Shown: positions 21,001-27,223 of the stretch, piece after piece
Layout of the letters: each line of letters starts with the position of its first letter
How positions within the stretch are numbered: position 1 is the first letter of the stretch
Assembly: GCA_934047225.1 (NCBI GenBank)
Contig: OW203988.1
Coordinates: 6,358,229 to 6,422,228 of the forward strand
Source of the DNA: Ypsolopha sequella
Lineage: Eukaryota; Arthropoda; Insecta; Lepidoptera; Ypsolophidae
Reading direction: 5' to 3'
DNA: 64,000 nt
The notes under the pieces: generated by a model
Told to the model about the DNA's origin: nothing
The model's input: only the letters and a program-made list of their open reading frames with translations
The model's database searches: none
Position numbers and translations under genes: made by a program

Positions 21001-23637
21001 AATATATACTTTTACTATATTTACTGGCACTGGTTTTGTGAAATCTTTAAAAAAACTAAAATAATGTGATGACCAATAACCGGGAAAACTATAGTGATTT
21101 AAAAATATAAAAAAAAGTAAAAAATATATAATTATAAAGTACAATATGGGTATCACATTGTAGGTATTAAAAAGCTTATTGTAATAATATATAGTTTGGC
21201 TATATTTAATTGCATCTATTTCGAGAAATCCTTGAAAATCTATAAAAAAATGTATGTACCCCCTCTTATCTCCAAAACTGGTGGACCGAAAAATATGAAA
21301 AAAATCATGGTAATATGCGTTTACGCAAGAATTACAGAAAAAATAAAGCGGTTGAGAAATTCACCAAAAAAAATGATAAAACTAAATTTATCATCCACAA
21401 TACGGAACCCTAGGTTCTGACTAGAGTCTGACTCGCAATTGGCCGGTTTTTTTTCAAGATGTTTGCGGTAAGCCGTTTTTTTGGGCGGTTTTAATTTAGT
21501 TTTCGGAGTTTTTATTACTACCCTTAATTTTTACCATAAGTATCCGGTTATCCGGGTAATACATTATCCGTTATCCGGATAGTAAAAATCTGCAAATAAT
21601 TGCATGCCGAAGCATGCAACTAAAGCCGAAGCTACATCCTTTTTATTACTTTACTTACTTTTATTTAAAATATCTTAAAAAGCTATCGAAGTCACTAAAA
21701 CCGACAGTCGAGATAACAACGTGCTAGACAATAATGCATCAAAACAAAAGAACGTACGCAGCTGCGGTTCTTATCATTAAAACATCACATTTCTAAAACA
21801 AAATTTTTTACCTTTTTTATTGCACCTTAGTCATAATCATGGACACACAAACTGACAGACACTTAATTACCGTAAGAGTTTCTATTTTTGATATTATATT
21901 ACTTAAAGAACTGATTGTAATATGTGTGTGAGTATTAGGAATACATAATTTTAAATGATTTCATTGTTACGATTTGATTATTAATTTTCTACATTTTCAA
22001 ATTTTATAAAGGTATTTTTTATGTCAGGCATTAGTTAAATGAAAATCTTGATGAATAAAGAAATTTTCGGGCACAACTTCACGCTATTTAGGGCATGCAG
22101 GTTTCCTTAGAGCGATAGGGCTCATCACGTTGAGACGTAATAATCGTCAGAGAAACGCGGGTGTACTTATAGGTACACGTATGGGTGGACTTATGACTTG
22201 CATCTCACAGTTCACTCTCGGAACACCTCTTGACACCCCTTCGGTAAAAATCTGCAAATAATTGCATGACCTATAAAATGTATTGTGTCTAACTAAATAC
22301 TAATCACTCTTACTGCTACCAATAAGCCATCTATTCCAGGTAGATTTACTTTTGTTTATTTTGCTTTTGCAAATTCATTTTGTTTGTTCCAATAAACAAA
22401 CCAAACTTTGTAAATTACCGTTACTGGAATAATTAAAAATCTTCACATGTCAAAATTTAAGTAATCGTACACTCATTTAACGAAGTAGAGCAACATTCAG
22501 GTGCGGTCTCTAACATCATAATGCAGCGGGGGGAGCGCCACTTCTAAAGCCTCAGGTAAGATGAAAGCGAAATGTTGCAAAGAGAGTCTGGGGCCTTAAA
22601 GGTGTCACTACTTTTTCTCGTCGAAGCCTCGAGAATCATATATGTATGTCTAACTTCACGCCCGCCTTCTGTTCTGGCGAACTGTAGGTACATTGGACTG
22701 ACTTTTTTTCTATCCTAAAAACTACTATACTATTATACTATTCCAGTATTCTGGGCGATATCACAGACGGCTTCGAGTTCGCATACTTCGCCCTAGTTCT
22801 ATGGTCGTGCTACATCTTCGCGGAGCAACAAGCCATGGCTGTGATGATGTTTGTCAAGAACGGGCTCCTTGCTGCCATCGTCAATATCTACATCACCTGC
22901 GTTTACGTCATGCTGGCCAGTGGAGTTTTGAGGTTAGGCCGCCATTTTGAATCCGCCATGTTTAATACGTCATTTCATAAGCGTTTATTATACAACTTGT
23001 AGGTACAGTACAAGCGTGTACCCGCTCGCTAAATAACTGCATGTGTTACCGCCAGCTTCCAGTCTTCCCTTGCGCACTTTTCTACCTCGTTGACGCTCCT
23101 AAAATGCGCAACTGCTATATCAACTGTGACTATATTCACAACTGCAAATTTATTCTGCGACGTACCCTTTTAACTATACTTAAATTGCGAATTAATTAGA
23201 TTTATTGATTAACAATTCGTAATTCCAGGTCCTACAAGGGCTACGAAGAATGGCTGTACTACCTGACCTACATCACACACACCCGCTACGTCTCCGTCTT
23301 CCTCCACCGCATCATCTTCAAGCAGCACACCTTCAACGGACTGCCATTCAGCGATTTCGAGTCATGCTCATCCATTACCGCCAGCAGTTTAATTCAAACA
23401 TCTTCATCCTTGAATACCAACTCTCTGGCCAACTGCCGATACCCCGACGGTAAAGCCTTCTTGACTGAACGATTCACATCGAAGAACTTTTCTGGGGATA
23501 TATTCCAGTCCGGTGATTTCAATTCCGATTTCAATTTGGGGGTTGCGTTTGCGTTTTCCGTTGGGGCTATGGTTGTCAATAAGTTCTTGTATTTGATGCC
23601 TTTGCCTAGTTATATCAAAGACAAGTTTAGAGAATAG
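1..23637 (+). CDS. ABCG half-transporter (ABCG5/ABCG8-like), 3' ten exons, 5' end outside window
   Basis: Ten exons join in frame to 511 codons plus TAG: 1-29, 117-198, 6342-6473, 10640-10780, 13113-13320, 14888-15005, 16998-17091, 18192-18330, 22747-22932, 23229-23637. All introns are GT..AG and every phase matches. The product is the end of the nucleotide-binding domain (Walker B ILLLDEP, then PRSDVFPFLD), an ABCG8-like linker (DRRSRERFIES), and six predicted membrane helices, with an extracellular loop before the last. ABCG half-transporters dimerise and export lipids, sterols or pigment precursors. The NBD is odd: NLTKSEYRRL stands where the signature SGGERRR is expected, TWDLD replaces the usual TSGLD, and TMEKPRS replaces the usual IHQPRS, so the H-loop His is missing. 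It probably works only as a heterodimer. Walker A and the start codon lie left of the window. ABCG membership is certain; the ABCG8-side assignment is likely; the substrate is unknown. Confidence 0.93.
117..198 (+). CDS. ABCG exon: degenerate signature motif
   Basis: The acceptor is ctgcag at 111-116. The exon reads VSHKDVTNLTKSEYRRL then IIGVQLIRDP. The expected SGGERRR is replaced by KSEYRR. The donor is GTTAGT, phase 1. Confidence 0.9.
199..1074. other. ABCG intron, no recognised feature
   Basis: AT-rich sequence with a GC-richer island at about 540-740. I find no coding potential and no family I can name. Confidence 0.4.
1075..1815. repeat. Dispersed repeat with related ends, copy 1
   Basis: The left end (GGTGTCAAAAATACTGAATA at about 1091) and right end (CGCCCACTCGGTATTTTTAG at about 1777) are both found, in inverse order, in a shorter copy at 57700-57905. 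The two ends share an ACTAAGTGGGCGA-like core in opposite orientation, so this resembles a TIR element. A different repeat lies nested at about 1245-1440. Confidence 0.5.
1245..1440 (-). repeat. Dispersed AT-rich repeat fragment
   Basis: Reverse-complement similarity to 13660-13750 and 48150-48230: the shared core has a GCACTGCG-like block next to TTTTTCGC..GGAGT. Three diverged copies occur in this window. Class unknown. Confidence 0.4.
2085..3128. mobile_element. TIR DNA transposon with TA target duplication, internally deleted
   Basis: TIRs are near perfect: CAGTCTATTCCATTTACGAG at the left, and its reverse complement at the right, each flanked by TA (2083-2084 and 3129-3130). The minus strand carries transposase pieces (see 2175-2596). 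The TA target and DDE_3-like tail point to the IS630-Tc1-mariner superfamily. Confidence 0.65.
2175..2596 (-). pseudogene. Transposase remnant (DDE_3-like N- and C-terminal pieces)
   Basis: The minus strand reads ISRKTVSQISKEKHGK followed by a basic PLKKKVRKS segment, as in the helix-turn-helix N-terminus of IS630-like insect transposases. In another frame it then jumps to a C-terminal tail (VTAANWNSVVLRTLN, ALIDNQIIIN, then an acidic run). The catalytic middle is missing, so this is an internal deletion derivative. Family assignment is by motif resemblance only. Confidence 0.42.
3292..3764 (-). pseudogene. YqaJ-like exonuclease relic (transposon-derived)
   Basis: The minus strand from about 3764 to 3547 reads FASRQCIEATSTIKL, NSNWYYQVQGQLYVTERR and HIERITRDDNFW. 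YYQVQGQL.VT is the hallmark of the YqaJ/lambda-exonuclease fold (PD-(D/E)XK). The frame shifts at about 3545 into an acidic tail (DDEDGEE) that stops at 3292. Eukaryotic YqaJ proteins are encoded by ISL2EU-type transposons and some viruses. I infer a degenerate transposon gene; no TIRs could be assigned. Confidence 0.55.
3850..3895. repeat. AT microsatellite
   Basis: A run of TA dinucleotides and short A/T words; nothing else is seen between the YqaJ relic and the repeat at 4088. Confidence 0.6.
4088..4576 (+). repeat. Dispersed repeat GGTTCCGTA..CACTTGGCCGG, copy 1
   Basis: Starts GGTTCCGTAGTACCTAAAAG, has a (GTCC)n run, and ends CGGAACCCTAGGTACGCGAG then CTTGGCCGGTTTTTTT. Five copies occur in this window (also 20775-21450, 46195-46758, 50836-51565, 62295-62880). 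This type is widespread in lepidopteran genomes. Both ends contain the same GGTTCCGTA word in opposite orientation. Confidence 0.7.
4577..5830. other. ABCG intron, mostly unrecognised
   Basis: Contains a GC-rich patch at 4720-4830 and, around 5540-5625, a segment that matches 19565-19690 in reverse orientation (a diverged dispersed repeat). No genes are seen. Confidence 0.35.
5835..6255 (-). repeat. Copy of the 14541-14722 MITE, interrupted
   Basis: 5835-5877 and 6185-6255 match the reverse complement of the 14541-14722 element (AACTATTGAG.., TTCTGTTTCGATTAATTAG, AATCCGGCTGCGATA). The two parts are separated by 5878-6180, which begins with (TTTA)n and looks like the antisense 3' end of a LINE inserted into the MITE. 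Confidence 0.55.
6342..6473 (+). CDS. ABCG exon: Walker B and D-loop
   Basis: Follows ttttcag. Encodes IILLLDEPTWDLDPLNTY and ends at TMEKPRS. The catalytic Glu of Walker B is kept; the H-loop His is absent. The donor is GTAAGG. Confidence 0.95.
6856..7015. mobile_element. Foldback MITE, 160 bp
   Basis: Long inverted arms: GTTAGGTTTATGAATCAAC at the left pairs with the right end at 7015. The arms share the TGCACAATTAG word and leave a short CGGC centre. Non-coding. Confidence 0.65.
7255..7685 (+). repeat. LINE 3' tail, copy 1, split by a hAT MITE
   Basis: Shares a degraded C-terminal RT region (GGCGACATACTGAAGAAGGG) and a tail ending in GTATATGTATGTATGTAA with the better copy at 41404-41695 and the shorter copy at 45155-45540. 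Interrupted at 7368-7549. Confidence 0.6.
7368..7549. mobile_element. hAT MITE, 182 bp, 8-bp TSD
   Basis: Flanked by CTTGTATG at 7360-7367 and 7550-7557. Ends are CAACGGCGGATC and GGATCCGCCCTTG, imperfect inverted repeats of the hAT type. Homopolymer C/G runs inside. The empty site is visible in the related LINE tail near 41581. Confidence 0.8.
8102..8203. repeat. Short foldback repeat
   Basis: ACACTAATAAAAGTCTTCTT at the left pairs imperfectly with AAGAAGATTTATTAGTGT at the right. About 100 bp; probably a small MITE. Confidence 0.45.
8714..9101. repeat. Inverted repeat pair
   Basis: GGTGGATGGTCCAAGG and AACCAATAACGACGAC at 8720-8780 recur inverted at 9033-9098. The roughly 250 bp between is AT-rich and non-coding. 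Probably a foldback element. Confidence 0.45.
9237..9508 (-). repeat. Dispersed repeat related to the GGTTCCGTA family
   Basis: Begins ACCGGCCAAGTGCGAATCGG and ends GGGTACGGAACCCTAAAA; the body differs from the 4088 family. A partial inverted copy lies at 17189-17345. Confidence 0.6.
9545..10500. repeat. Dispersed repeat interrupted by a Helitron-like insertion
   Basis: 9560-9700 (ACATCAAAAGCGGTTTTATA, CTGCGCTGTGATTGGCC) and 10430-10500 (CACATTATGTTATAGTTGCA) match successive parts of 41690-41940 in reverse orientation. The intervening piece is the Helitron-like segment. Confidence 0.5.
9842..10352 (+). mobile_element. Helitron-like non-autonomous element
   Basis: Starts TCACTACATAGTACTCG. 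Has the phrase AAAACTACGCAACGGATTTT common in insect Helitrons, and ends CGGGGCGGGTCGCTAG (a CTAG end after a GC-rich hairpin-prone block). No TIRs. A chance ORF of 120-odd codons inside is not a gene. Confidence 0.45.
10640..10780 (+). CDS. ABCG exon: end of NBD
   Basis: Starts after tcccacag and encodes DVFPFLDRVVYLCLGDVVF through PCPQLENPLMYY. The FPCPQLENP segment corresponds to the YPCP..NP motif conserved in ABCG5/ABCG8. The donor is GTGAGT. Confidence 0.95.
11395..12450. pseudogene. Remnants of two LINE reverse-transcriptase C-termini
   Basis: 11707-11889 (+) reads SFKFYNKVPKSLHSLNEKPF, and 12265-12447 (-) reads TWMYCLPKTVNELPKDMQN with FRNKIKKYF. Both match the usual LINE end pattern (FN.LP....... 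F+..+..+). They face opposite ways, so there are at least two insertions. AT-rich 3' tails lie between them. Confidence 0.5.
12627..13030 (+). repeat. About 400-bp direct repeat, copy 1
   Basis: Shares long blocks with 16121-16497 (AGTTTATGCTACAAGGGCG, CCAGAGCCGTTAAACAGTGG, CGACTTTCTGTTCGGTTTTG). This copy has an extra 45-bp block around 12660-12700 (GAGCGTAGCGAG). The two copies flank ABCG exons 13113-13320 and 14888-15005. Confidence 0.7.
13113..13320 (+). CDS. ABCG exon: linker between NBD and membrane domain
   Basis: Begins after tgttccag. LCLSTVDRRSRERFIES resembles the ABCG8 linker. A polar stretch rich in His, Asn and Arg follows, then VVWMLYV. The donor is GTGAGT, phase 2. Confidence 0.93.
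13350..13805 (+). repeat. Dispersed AT-rich repeat fragment
   Basis: Similar in order to 47850-48260: TCGATAGAAATAATTRTTGA, then an AT-rich block, then a TTCGCACTGCG-like core. Non-coding. Confidence 0.4.
14541..14722. mobile_element. MITE flanked by TTAA, 182 bp
   Basis: TTAAGAGCGGTTTCGCAGCC at the left pairs with GGCTGCGATACCGCTCTTAA at the right. TTAA at both ends is the piggyBac target duplication, though the TIR does not start CCC. A second, interrupted copy is at 5835-6255. Confidence 0.6.
14888..15005 (+). CDS. ABCG exon: first membrane helix
   Basis: After ttttcag. Encodes RMLASIFNVKKMGIKQMF followed by the hydrophobic LFCLPLYFLILFMFY, then NEAK. The donor is GTAAAG. An apparent ORF extension past 15005 is only intron read-through. 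Confidence 0.93.
15065..15944 (+). repeat. Tandem duplication, unit 442 bp, two copies
   Basis: 15065-15506 is repeated at 15507-15944 with only a few substitutions (for example AACACTAACCCG versus AACACTATCCCG). It begins inside the ABCG intron 60 bp after the exon at 14888-15005. Each unit itself has internal near-repeats (CCGTTCAAAAATGA, CTCTCAACGTTAT). Open frames through it are not conserved between units, as 442 is not a multiple of 3. Confidence 0.85.
16121..16497 (+). repeat. About 400-bp direct repeat, copy 2
   Basis: Second copy of 12627-13030, lacking the GAGCGTAGCGAG block. Same orientation. Confidence 0.7.
16610..16928 (+). mobile_element. tRNA-derived SINE, copy A
   Basis: Head AGAACGCTGGCTTCTCGG and a box-B-like GGTTCGATCGCC; body TGCACCAATGAGTTTTTCGG; tail TTCACACTCGGAACACCTCT. 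Four copies occur in this window (also 22086-22243, 24223-24535 and minus-strand 27845-28203). Confidence 0.75.
16998..17091 (+). CDS. ABCG exon: second membrane helix
   Basis: After tttccag. DFQRAFITKSGLIFNAMVG then TYFISIMNTVCL is the second hydrophobic span. The donor is GTGAGT, phase 1. Confidence 0.92.
17189..17345 (+). repeat. Partial copy of the 9237-9508 repeat
   Basis: GGTTCCGTACCCAAAGGGTA.. to GTTGCCGCTATAACAACAAA, the reverse complement of the right half of 9237-9508. Confidence 0.6.
18192..18330 (+). CDS. ABCG exon: third membrane helix
   Basis: After ttgtttcag. Encodes FGPYRTRYYQESQEGLYS, then a span with LLLSCNLISIPFSFITTFG. The E..EGLYS motif precedes TM3 in ABCG transporters. 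The donor is GTAAGT. Confidence 0.94.
18404..18564. mobile_element. Foldback MITE, copy 1 (CCGCGTAATTCTSATTTTCA family)
   Basis: GGTCTACCGCGTAATTCTCA at the left and TGAGAATTACGCGGTAGAGC at the right. The interior contains ATGCCATCTCTTTTGCACGC. A second copy is at 49371-49534, and a short fragment lies at about 27483-27520. Confidence 0.7.
18567..19084. mobile_element. GC-rich foldback element with about 45-bp TIRs
   Basis: Left GTAGCCTAAGCATGAAAACA pairs with the right end; the arms run to GTTGCGTTTGAAACT with a few mismatches. Unlike its AT-rich surroundings the interior is GC-rich. It carries, near each end in opposite orientation, a sequence reading AGCCTGAAGCTATGGCC. The same interior reappears at 50200-50520 and 51960-52040. 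Lies directly beside the MITE at 18404-18564. Confidence 0.65.
19335..19470 (-). repeat. Short copy of the Penelope-like element's 3' terminus
   Basis: TTGAAAAAGGCGTTACTTTG then CGGAAGTCCATCATAAATTT is identical to the left outer flank of the Penelope-like pair (32841-32880). It is followed by the same AAATTTGTRGATATATTA word. The copy then ends with the inverse of that word (TATTAATATATCCACAAATT). Confidence 0.55.
19471..19900 (+). repeat. Fragment of the 30088-31261 element and of the 5540 repeat
   Basis: 19471-19535 (AATTATTATTACATACGGCT.., TATATGCCAACCGTT) resembles the left end of 30088-31261. 19565-19690 resembles the reverse of 5480-5625. Confidence 0.45.
19901..20774. other. ABCG intron, no recognised feature
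   Basis: AT-rich. A 70-codon open frame at 20530 has no recognisable motif and is not supported as a gene. Confidence 0.35.
20775..21450 (+). repeat. Dispersed repeat GGTTCCGTA..CACTTGGCCGG, copy 2
   Basis: Lacks the extreme left end. Begins in the GTCCGTCCGTAGTTCACAGC part and ends CGGAACCCTAGG then CAATTGGCCGGTTTTTTTT. Contains an internal partial duplication of the AATATGGGTATCA block. Confidence 0.65.
21582..22268 (+). repeat. Segment flanked by a perfect 25-bp direct repeat, ending in SINE tail
   Basis: GTAAAAATCTGCAAATAATT plus GCATG occurs at 21582-21606 and again at 22244-22268. The right end of the enclosed 637 bp (22086-22243) is the 3' part of the SINE family. The layout looks like a retroposed unit with a long target duplication. 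Confidence 0.55.
22086..22243 (+). mobile_element. tRNA-derived SINE, copy D (3' part only)
   Basis: GGGCATGCAGGTTTCCTTAG to GAACACCTCTTGACACCCC, matching the tail half of the complete copies. The tRNA-like head is absent. Confidence 0.6.
22747..22932 (+). CDS. ABCG exon: fourth and fifth membrane helices
   Basis: After tattccag. FAYFALVLWSCYIFAEQQAM is TM4, and LLAAIVNIYITCVYVMLASG is TM5. The donor is GTTAGG. Confidence 0.95.
23229..23637 (+). CDS. ABCG last exon: extracellular loop, sixth helix, stop
   Basis: After aattccag. Encodes RSYKGYEEWLYYLTYITHTR, a Cys-containing Ser/Thr-rich extracellular loop, then TM6 (LGVAFAFSVGAMVV) and the tail YIKDKFRE, stop at 23635-23637. AATAAA follows 93 bases later. 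Confidence 0.96.
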
Positions 23638-23729
23638 ATTGCATTTAAGTTGAAATTTCAAATTATTAAATTAGTGATTATTATTATTATTATTATATCC
23701 ATCCGTAATTTTAGGGTTGCAAATCAGAG

Positions 23730-23735
23730 AATAAA
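23730..23735 (+). terminator. Poly(A) signal of the ABCG gene
   Basis: AATAAA, 93 bases after the stop codon. Confidence 0.7.
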
Positions 23736-23770
23736 ATTACATAAATTAATTTATCAATTTCTTGGTTTTC

Positions 23771-23776
23771 TTTATT
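23771..23776 (-). terminator. Poly(A) signal of NF-YB
   Basis: TTTATT on the plus strand is AATAAA on the minus strand, 105 bases after the NF-YB stop codon. It faces the ABCG signal 35 bases away. Confidence 0.65.
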
Positions 23777-23880
23777 TATCATTACTTAAGGAAATTATCA
23801 TTACCTTTATTAAAACTATCTAATTTTAACCTTATCCTTAGTGTTTTTAAAGTCATTGAAATCGGGATAGCTTTTATAAG

Positions 23881-23981
23881 TCAGCCAATAAACTCGATAC
23901 CTTTATTGGGATAAGTGTAGATGATTGTAGCGTTTTCTCCGTTAATCTCGTGCTCATTTTCGGAGTGGTCTTGAGCAGCTT
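23881..23981 (-). CDS. Nf-YB: NF-YB exon 5, C-terminus and stop
   Basis: Acceptor tttctccag. Reads [18 protein letters not shown] then [15 protein letters not shown] and TGA at 23883-23881. The poly(A) signal is 105 bases downstream. Confidence 0.88.
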
Positions 23982-26900
23982 CTGGAGAAATAAAGAGATA
24001 ATGATGAGATCGAGATAATGCTACTTCTATAGGTATATCACTGAATTTGGTTGTTGCTTTTTGGATTTAATATTATATCAATTTAGGTACAGTCACGCTG
24101 AGTAGCTTTAAATGTAAGGCTAAATTTAAATATTCAAATTCCCAAGGTTTTTCTCTATCAGGGATCATAAGTTACATCTTAATCTTGGCTTTAAATTTAA
24201 GTCTGATTACCAATAGTAAAAGCGGTGGTAGCTTAGGCTGTAGAACGCTGGCCTCTCAATCTTGAGACCCAGGTTCAATCCCCAGTCAGGCATGCACCAA
24301 TGAGTTTTTCGGAATATATGTGCATAGTATTTATGTTACCTAATTACTTACCACTTGCTGAATGGTAAAGGAAAACATCGTGGGGAAACCTGCATGCCCT
24401 AAAAAGCGTGTATTTGTGCCCGAAGAACGTGGGACGTAATAATCGTCGGTGAAACAAGGGTGTACCGAGTGTGCTTGTACTTGCATTTCACAGTTCACAC
24501 TCGGAAACACCTCTGACACCACTCGGCGATTCATATATTATATATTACATTTATATATTATTTTTATAATTATTAGTTTGTGATCCCTGGTCCTCTAAAA
24601 AGGCCGCTTTGGATGAATCGTATTATGATTCTGTTGTAATGCTGTCTCTTTTGCACGCATGAAGAAACTCTGTCTCTATCCTACTTTCAAATCATTTCAT
24701 GATTCACCCAAGTTGGCCTTTTTTGGTCCCCTGATAACCTTAGGAATTAAGCATTTAAAGTTACTCAGCGTGACTTTATGTGATGTGATTTCAATTATTG
24801 TGAATTTTTGCATTTTTGTCAGACTTCAGGATGCGTTCAAGGAAAAAAATGTACCTATGGAAATACAGAAAGACTGTGATGCCGTCACTGAAAGTCAAAT
24901 AAAATATATCGCTTTTTTAATATTTTACTTACTTTGGGATATGAACGATTATTTAAAATCTGTCTGCAAACAGTTAAGGAAACCTATCTACTCCTCGAAA
25001 TTGTTATCAAATCGTAAATATTGGCAAAAAAAAGAAAAGGCCATCCCTCCCCCAAGTAATTGTTTATATTCTTTGGCCAAGAGTGCGGTGTAGGGGAGGC
25101 AAAATTGTATGTTCATTTATTGAGGTGATTTAAAAAGTCCTACTCTACCTAATTTATCTATGTAACAGGCTGAGTTCAGTCTGCAGTAGATGCACAAATG
25201 TGTTTGAGTAAAATGACTTACCTTCGTATACTATAATGGGTTTACTATTCAACTTGTTGACTGTAACCTGGAAAAAATATATATATTAAATACAGTGGTA
25301 TTTCTATATGTTATTGAAAATAGCTTTAGATTTTAATTTTGAGACTTCTGCCAGTCTGTCTGTGAAAAAACCTCCATCATTAAAGTCATTGGTGCATTTC
25401 TATTTATGAAATCCAAACTAAACTAGGATATTCACATCTGAGTTGGTTGACAGTACACACACATTTTTCTTGGACTATTATGGAGTTAATGGTGTCAATT
25501 CAATTTAGCACAACTTAACTTATTTGACATGACTAACTTTATTTTAAGCATTCTGTCTTTGTCCTTTCGATACAGAAATAAAAAGAAAGAACGCCTAAAT
25601 TAAGTTTAGTCCTGTCAAATAATTTAAATCGTATTACACTGAATTGACACAAATATCCTTCATATGAAAATCACCTACTATGCTTAAATAGAACAAAATC
25701 AAATACAATATATGAAAAAATTAATTAAACTTTATGCTCAGAGAATAGAAGAGAGGATAATTAAGAGACTTACTGTGTTACTACAAAAGGGTGTTTAACC
25801 GATGTTTAACTTTTGACAGTGTTTAAATCTGTTGCTATCACTTTTTTACAATATGAAAGAAAAGGTGACAACAACAGATTTAAACACTGTCTAAAGTTAA
25901 ACACCCTTTTGTAGTAACACCGTAAGAATTTTAACAAGCTGATAAAAATATGTCAATTTACTAACAGGATTTAACACCATCTCCCTATATTTCTTGAGAT
26001 ACAATTTTAGAGGTTCCACATAATTGTCAAAGCCAAGAGTGTTCAGTGCGAAGAGCACATCCTCTCCATTTATCGTCTTTCGCTTTTCCACTTGGCATCT
26101 GTCACTGGCTTCGCTAGTCACAAAGGAAATGAACTCTGATATGCATTCTTGGACACATTCTCTGGCATCTTTTGCTATCTGAAAAGGAGACAAAGATTGT
26201 AATATGTCAATACAAAATAACTTTACAAAACACTATAAACGCTGATACACAGAAATGCATGTGCATAGCATTGAGAGTGGCAGCTCAGGTTATATTGTAT
26301 CAAGTTATTAGCTTCATTTACTGTATTTTTTATTTATTCTTATATTATTAACTTAATCATAAGCTGTTGTGGTCCCAAAATAAAAATTTAAATTTGAATT
26401 TGAACAATATGTATGATGCTAACAATGGGTCTTAACGGGTCATACAGATGGTATAGTAGTAGATGCAGTATATCCTGGCATATCAGGTCAAAATTAAGAA
26501 ATTTATAAAATCAATTTTCAGAATACAACATTCCACTATATTTCCTGACTCGCCATAACTAACCTTCTAACCTAACCTAGTGGCTCGCTTCTGAGCTGGA
26601 AGAGTCTGTTTTCCCATGGTCCACCCTCATCTACACAACAATTTCATTGGAATTTAGAGTTGATAGTGTGATTTGGTAAGGGAAAATTATGTTTTATCAT
26701 GTATATGTCATTGCCTTAAATATAGTATACTATTAATTGGGTTTTTATACAAAATTCGCGAAAACTAGACTAAAAAGCATGAAGCGACGAAAAGTGGTTA
26801 TTTCTTGCTAAAAGCCACTAGCGCTTGTAGCGTTTCGCTCGTTTTCGCACTAGCATGTGAAGAGATATGATATAATCATGCAGTTTGTCACCTTTCCATT

Positions 26901-27223
26901 GTCAGGAATGGCCCTCTTCATGATTTTGGCAATGTTAGCGATTGGAAGAAAACGGTCTTGCTCCCGGAGAGGCATGTTCTTCCCCCCACCATTAGAATCA
27001 GAGTTATTTTCCTCTTGATCTGGAATGTTCAAACAATGATGTTAAAAAGGGGTTTAGATTAAACATGGATTGCATCTCGACTTTTCGGGATGCTGTAGCT
27101 GTAGGCGAGTAGGTTACTCGTCTTACCCAGTATATCATCGGAGTTGACGACGTAAGTATCTTCCTCGACAAGGTAACCACTCTCCAATCTCACCAGGTCG
27201 TTTCCAAGATCATCACTGTCCAT
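23881..27223 (-). CDS. Nf-YB: NF-YB, histone-fold subunit of the CCAAT-binding factor NF-Y
   Basis: Complete gene on the minus strand. Exons 27127-27223, 26892-27019, 25978-26178, 25222-25267 and 23881-23981 join in frame to 190 codons plus TGA; all splice sites are GT..AG. The start is the ATG at 27223 opening [17 protein letters not shown]. Residues about 52-142 are the NF-YB histone fold: [58 protein letters not shown], then [15 protein letters not shown]. This domain pairs with NF-YC and, with NF-YA, binds CCAAT promoters in the nucleus. The length is close to human NF-YB (about 207). The N-terminal acidic stretch and the C-terminal tail are less conserved. Introns hold a MITE and a SINE. 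Convergent with the ABCG gene, divergent from XRN1. Confidence 0.97.
24091..24775. mobile_element. TIR-flanked element carrying a SINE
   Basis: AGTCACGCTGAGTAGCTTTA at the left pairs with the right end at 24775 (one mismatch in 24). Enclosed is SINE copy B. Lies in NF-YB intron 4. Confidence 0.5.
24223..24535 (+). mobile_element. tRNA-derived SINE, copy B (best copy)
   Basis: Full tRNA-like head: box A region GTGGTAGCTTAGGCTG, AGAACGCTGGCCTCTCAATC, box B GGTTCAATCCC. Then TGCACCAATGAGTTTTTCGG and the common tail. Antisense to NF-YB. Confidence 0.8.
24659..25093 (+). other. 144-codon ATG open frame antisense in NF-YB intron, unknown
   Basis: Starts [18 protein letters not shown] and its first part overlaps the TIR of 24091-24775. 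The latter half ([19 protein letters not shown]) follows a good acceptor-like tttttgtcag and is Lys-rich. I recognise no family. It could be a remnant of a transposon protein or chance. Confidence 0.2.
25222..25267 (-). CDS. Nf-YB: NF-YB exon 4, 46 bp
   Basis: Micro-exon read [15 protein letters not shown]. Acceptor tttttccag, donor GTAAGT. Its phase joins exons 3 and 5 exactly, which supports it despite low conservation. Confidence 0.85.
25773..25922. mobile_element. Foldback MITE, 150 bp, TA target duplication
   Basis: TIR CKGTGTTACTACAAAAGGGT on both ends, flanked by TA at 25771-25772 and 25923-25924. Arms continue for about 60 bp with few mismatches. In NF-YB intron 3, 56 bases from exon 3. 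Confidence 0.8.
25978..26178 (-). CDS. Nf-YB: NF-YB exon 3: core of histone fold
   Basis: 67 codons from [19 protein letters not shown] to LKKYREM, the most conserved part of NF-YB. The acceptor is cttttcag and the donor GTGTTA. Confidence 0.97.
26892..27019 (-). CDS. Nf-YB: NF-YB exon 2: start of histone fold
   Basis: The acceptor is gaacattccag. Encodes [15 protein letters not shown] then [18 protein letters not shown] and ends NGK. The donor is GTGACA. Confidence 0.96.
27127..27223 (-). CDS. Nf-YB: NF-YB exon 1
   Basis: Starts ATG at 27223 and encodes [19 protein letters not shown] to SDDIL. The donor GTAAGA reads from 27126 leftward; phase 1. Confidence 0.93.
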
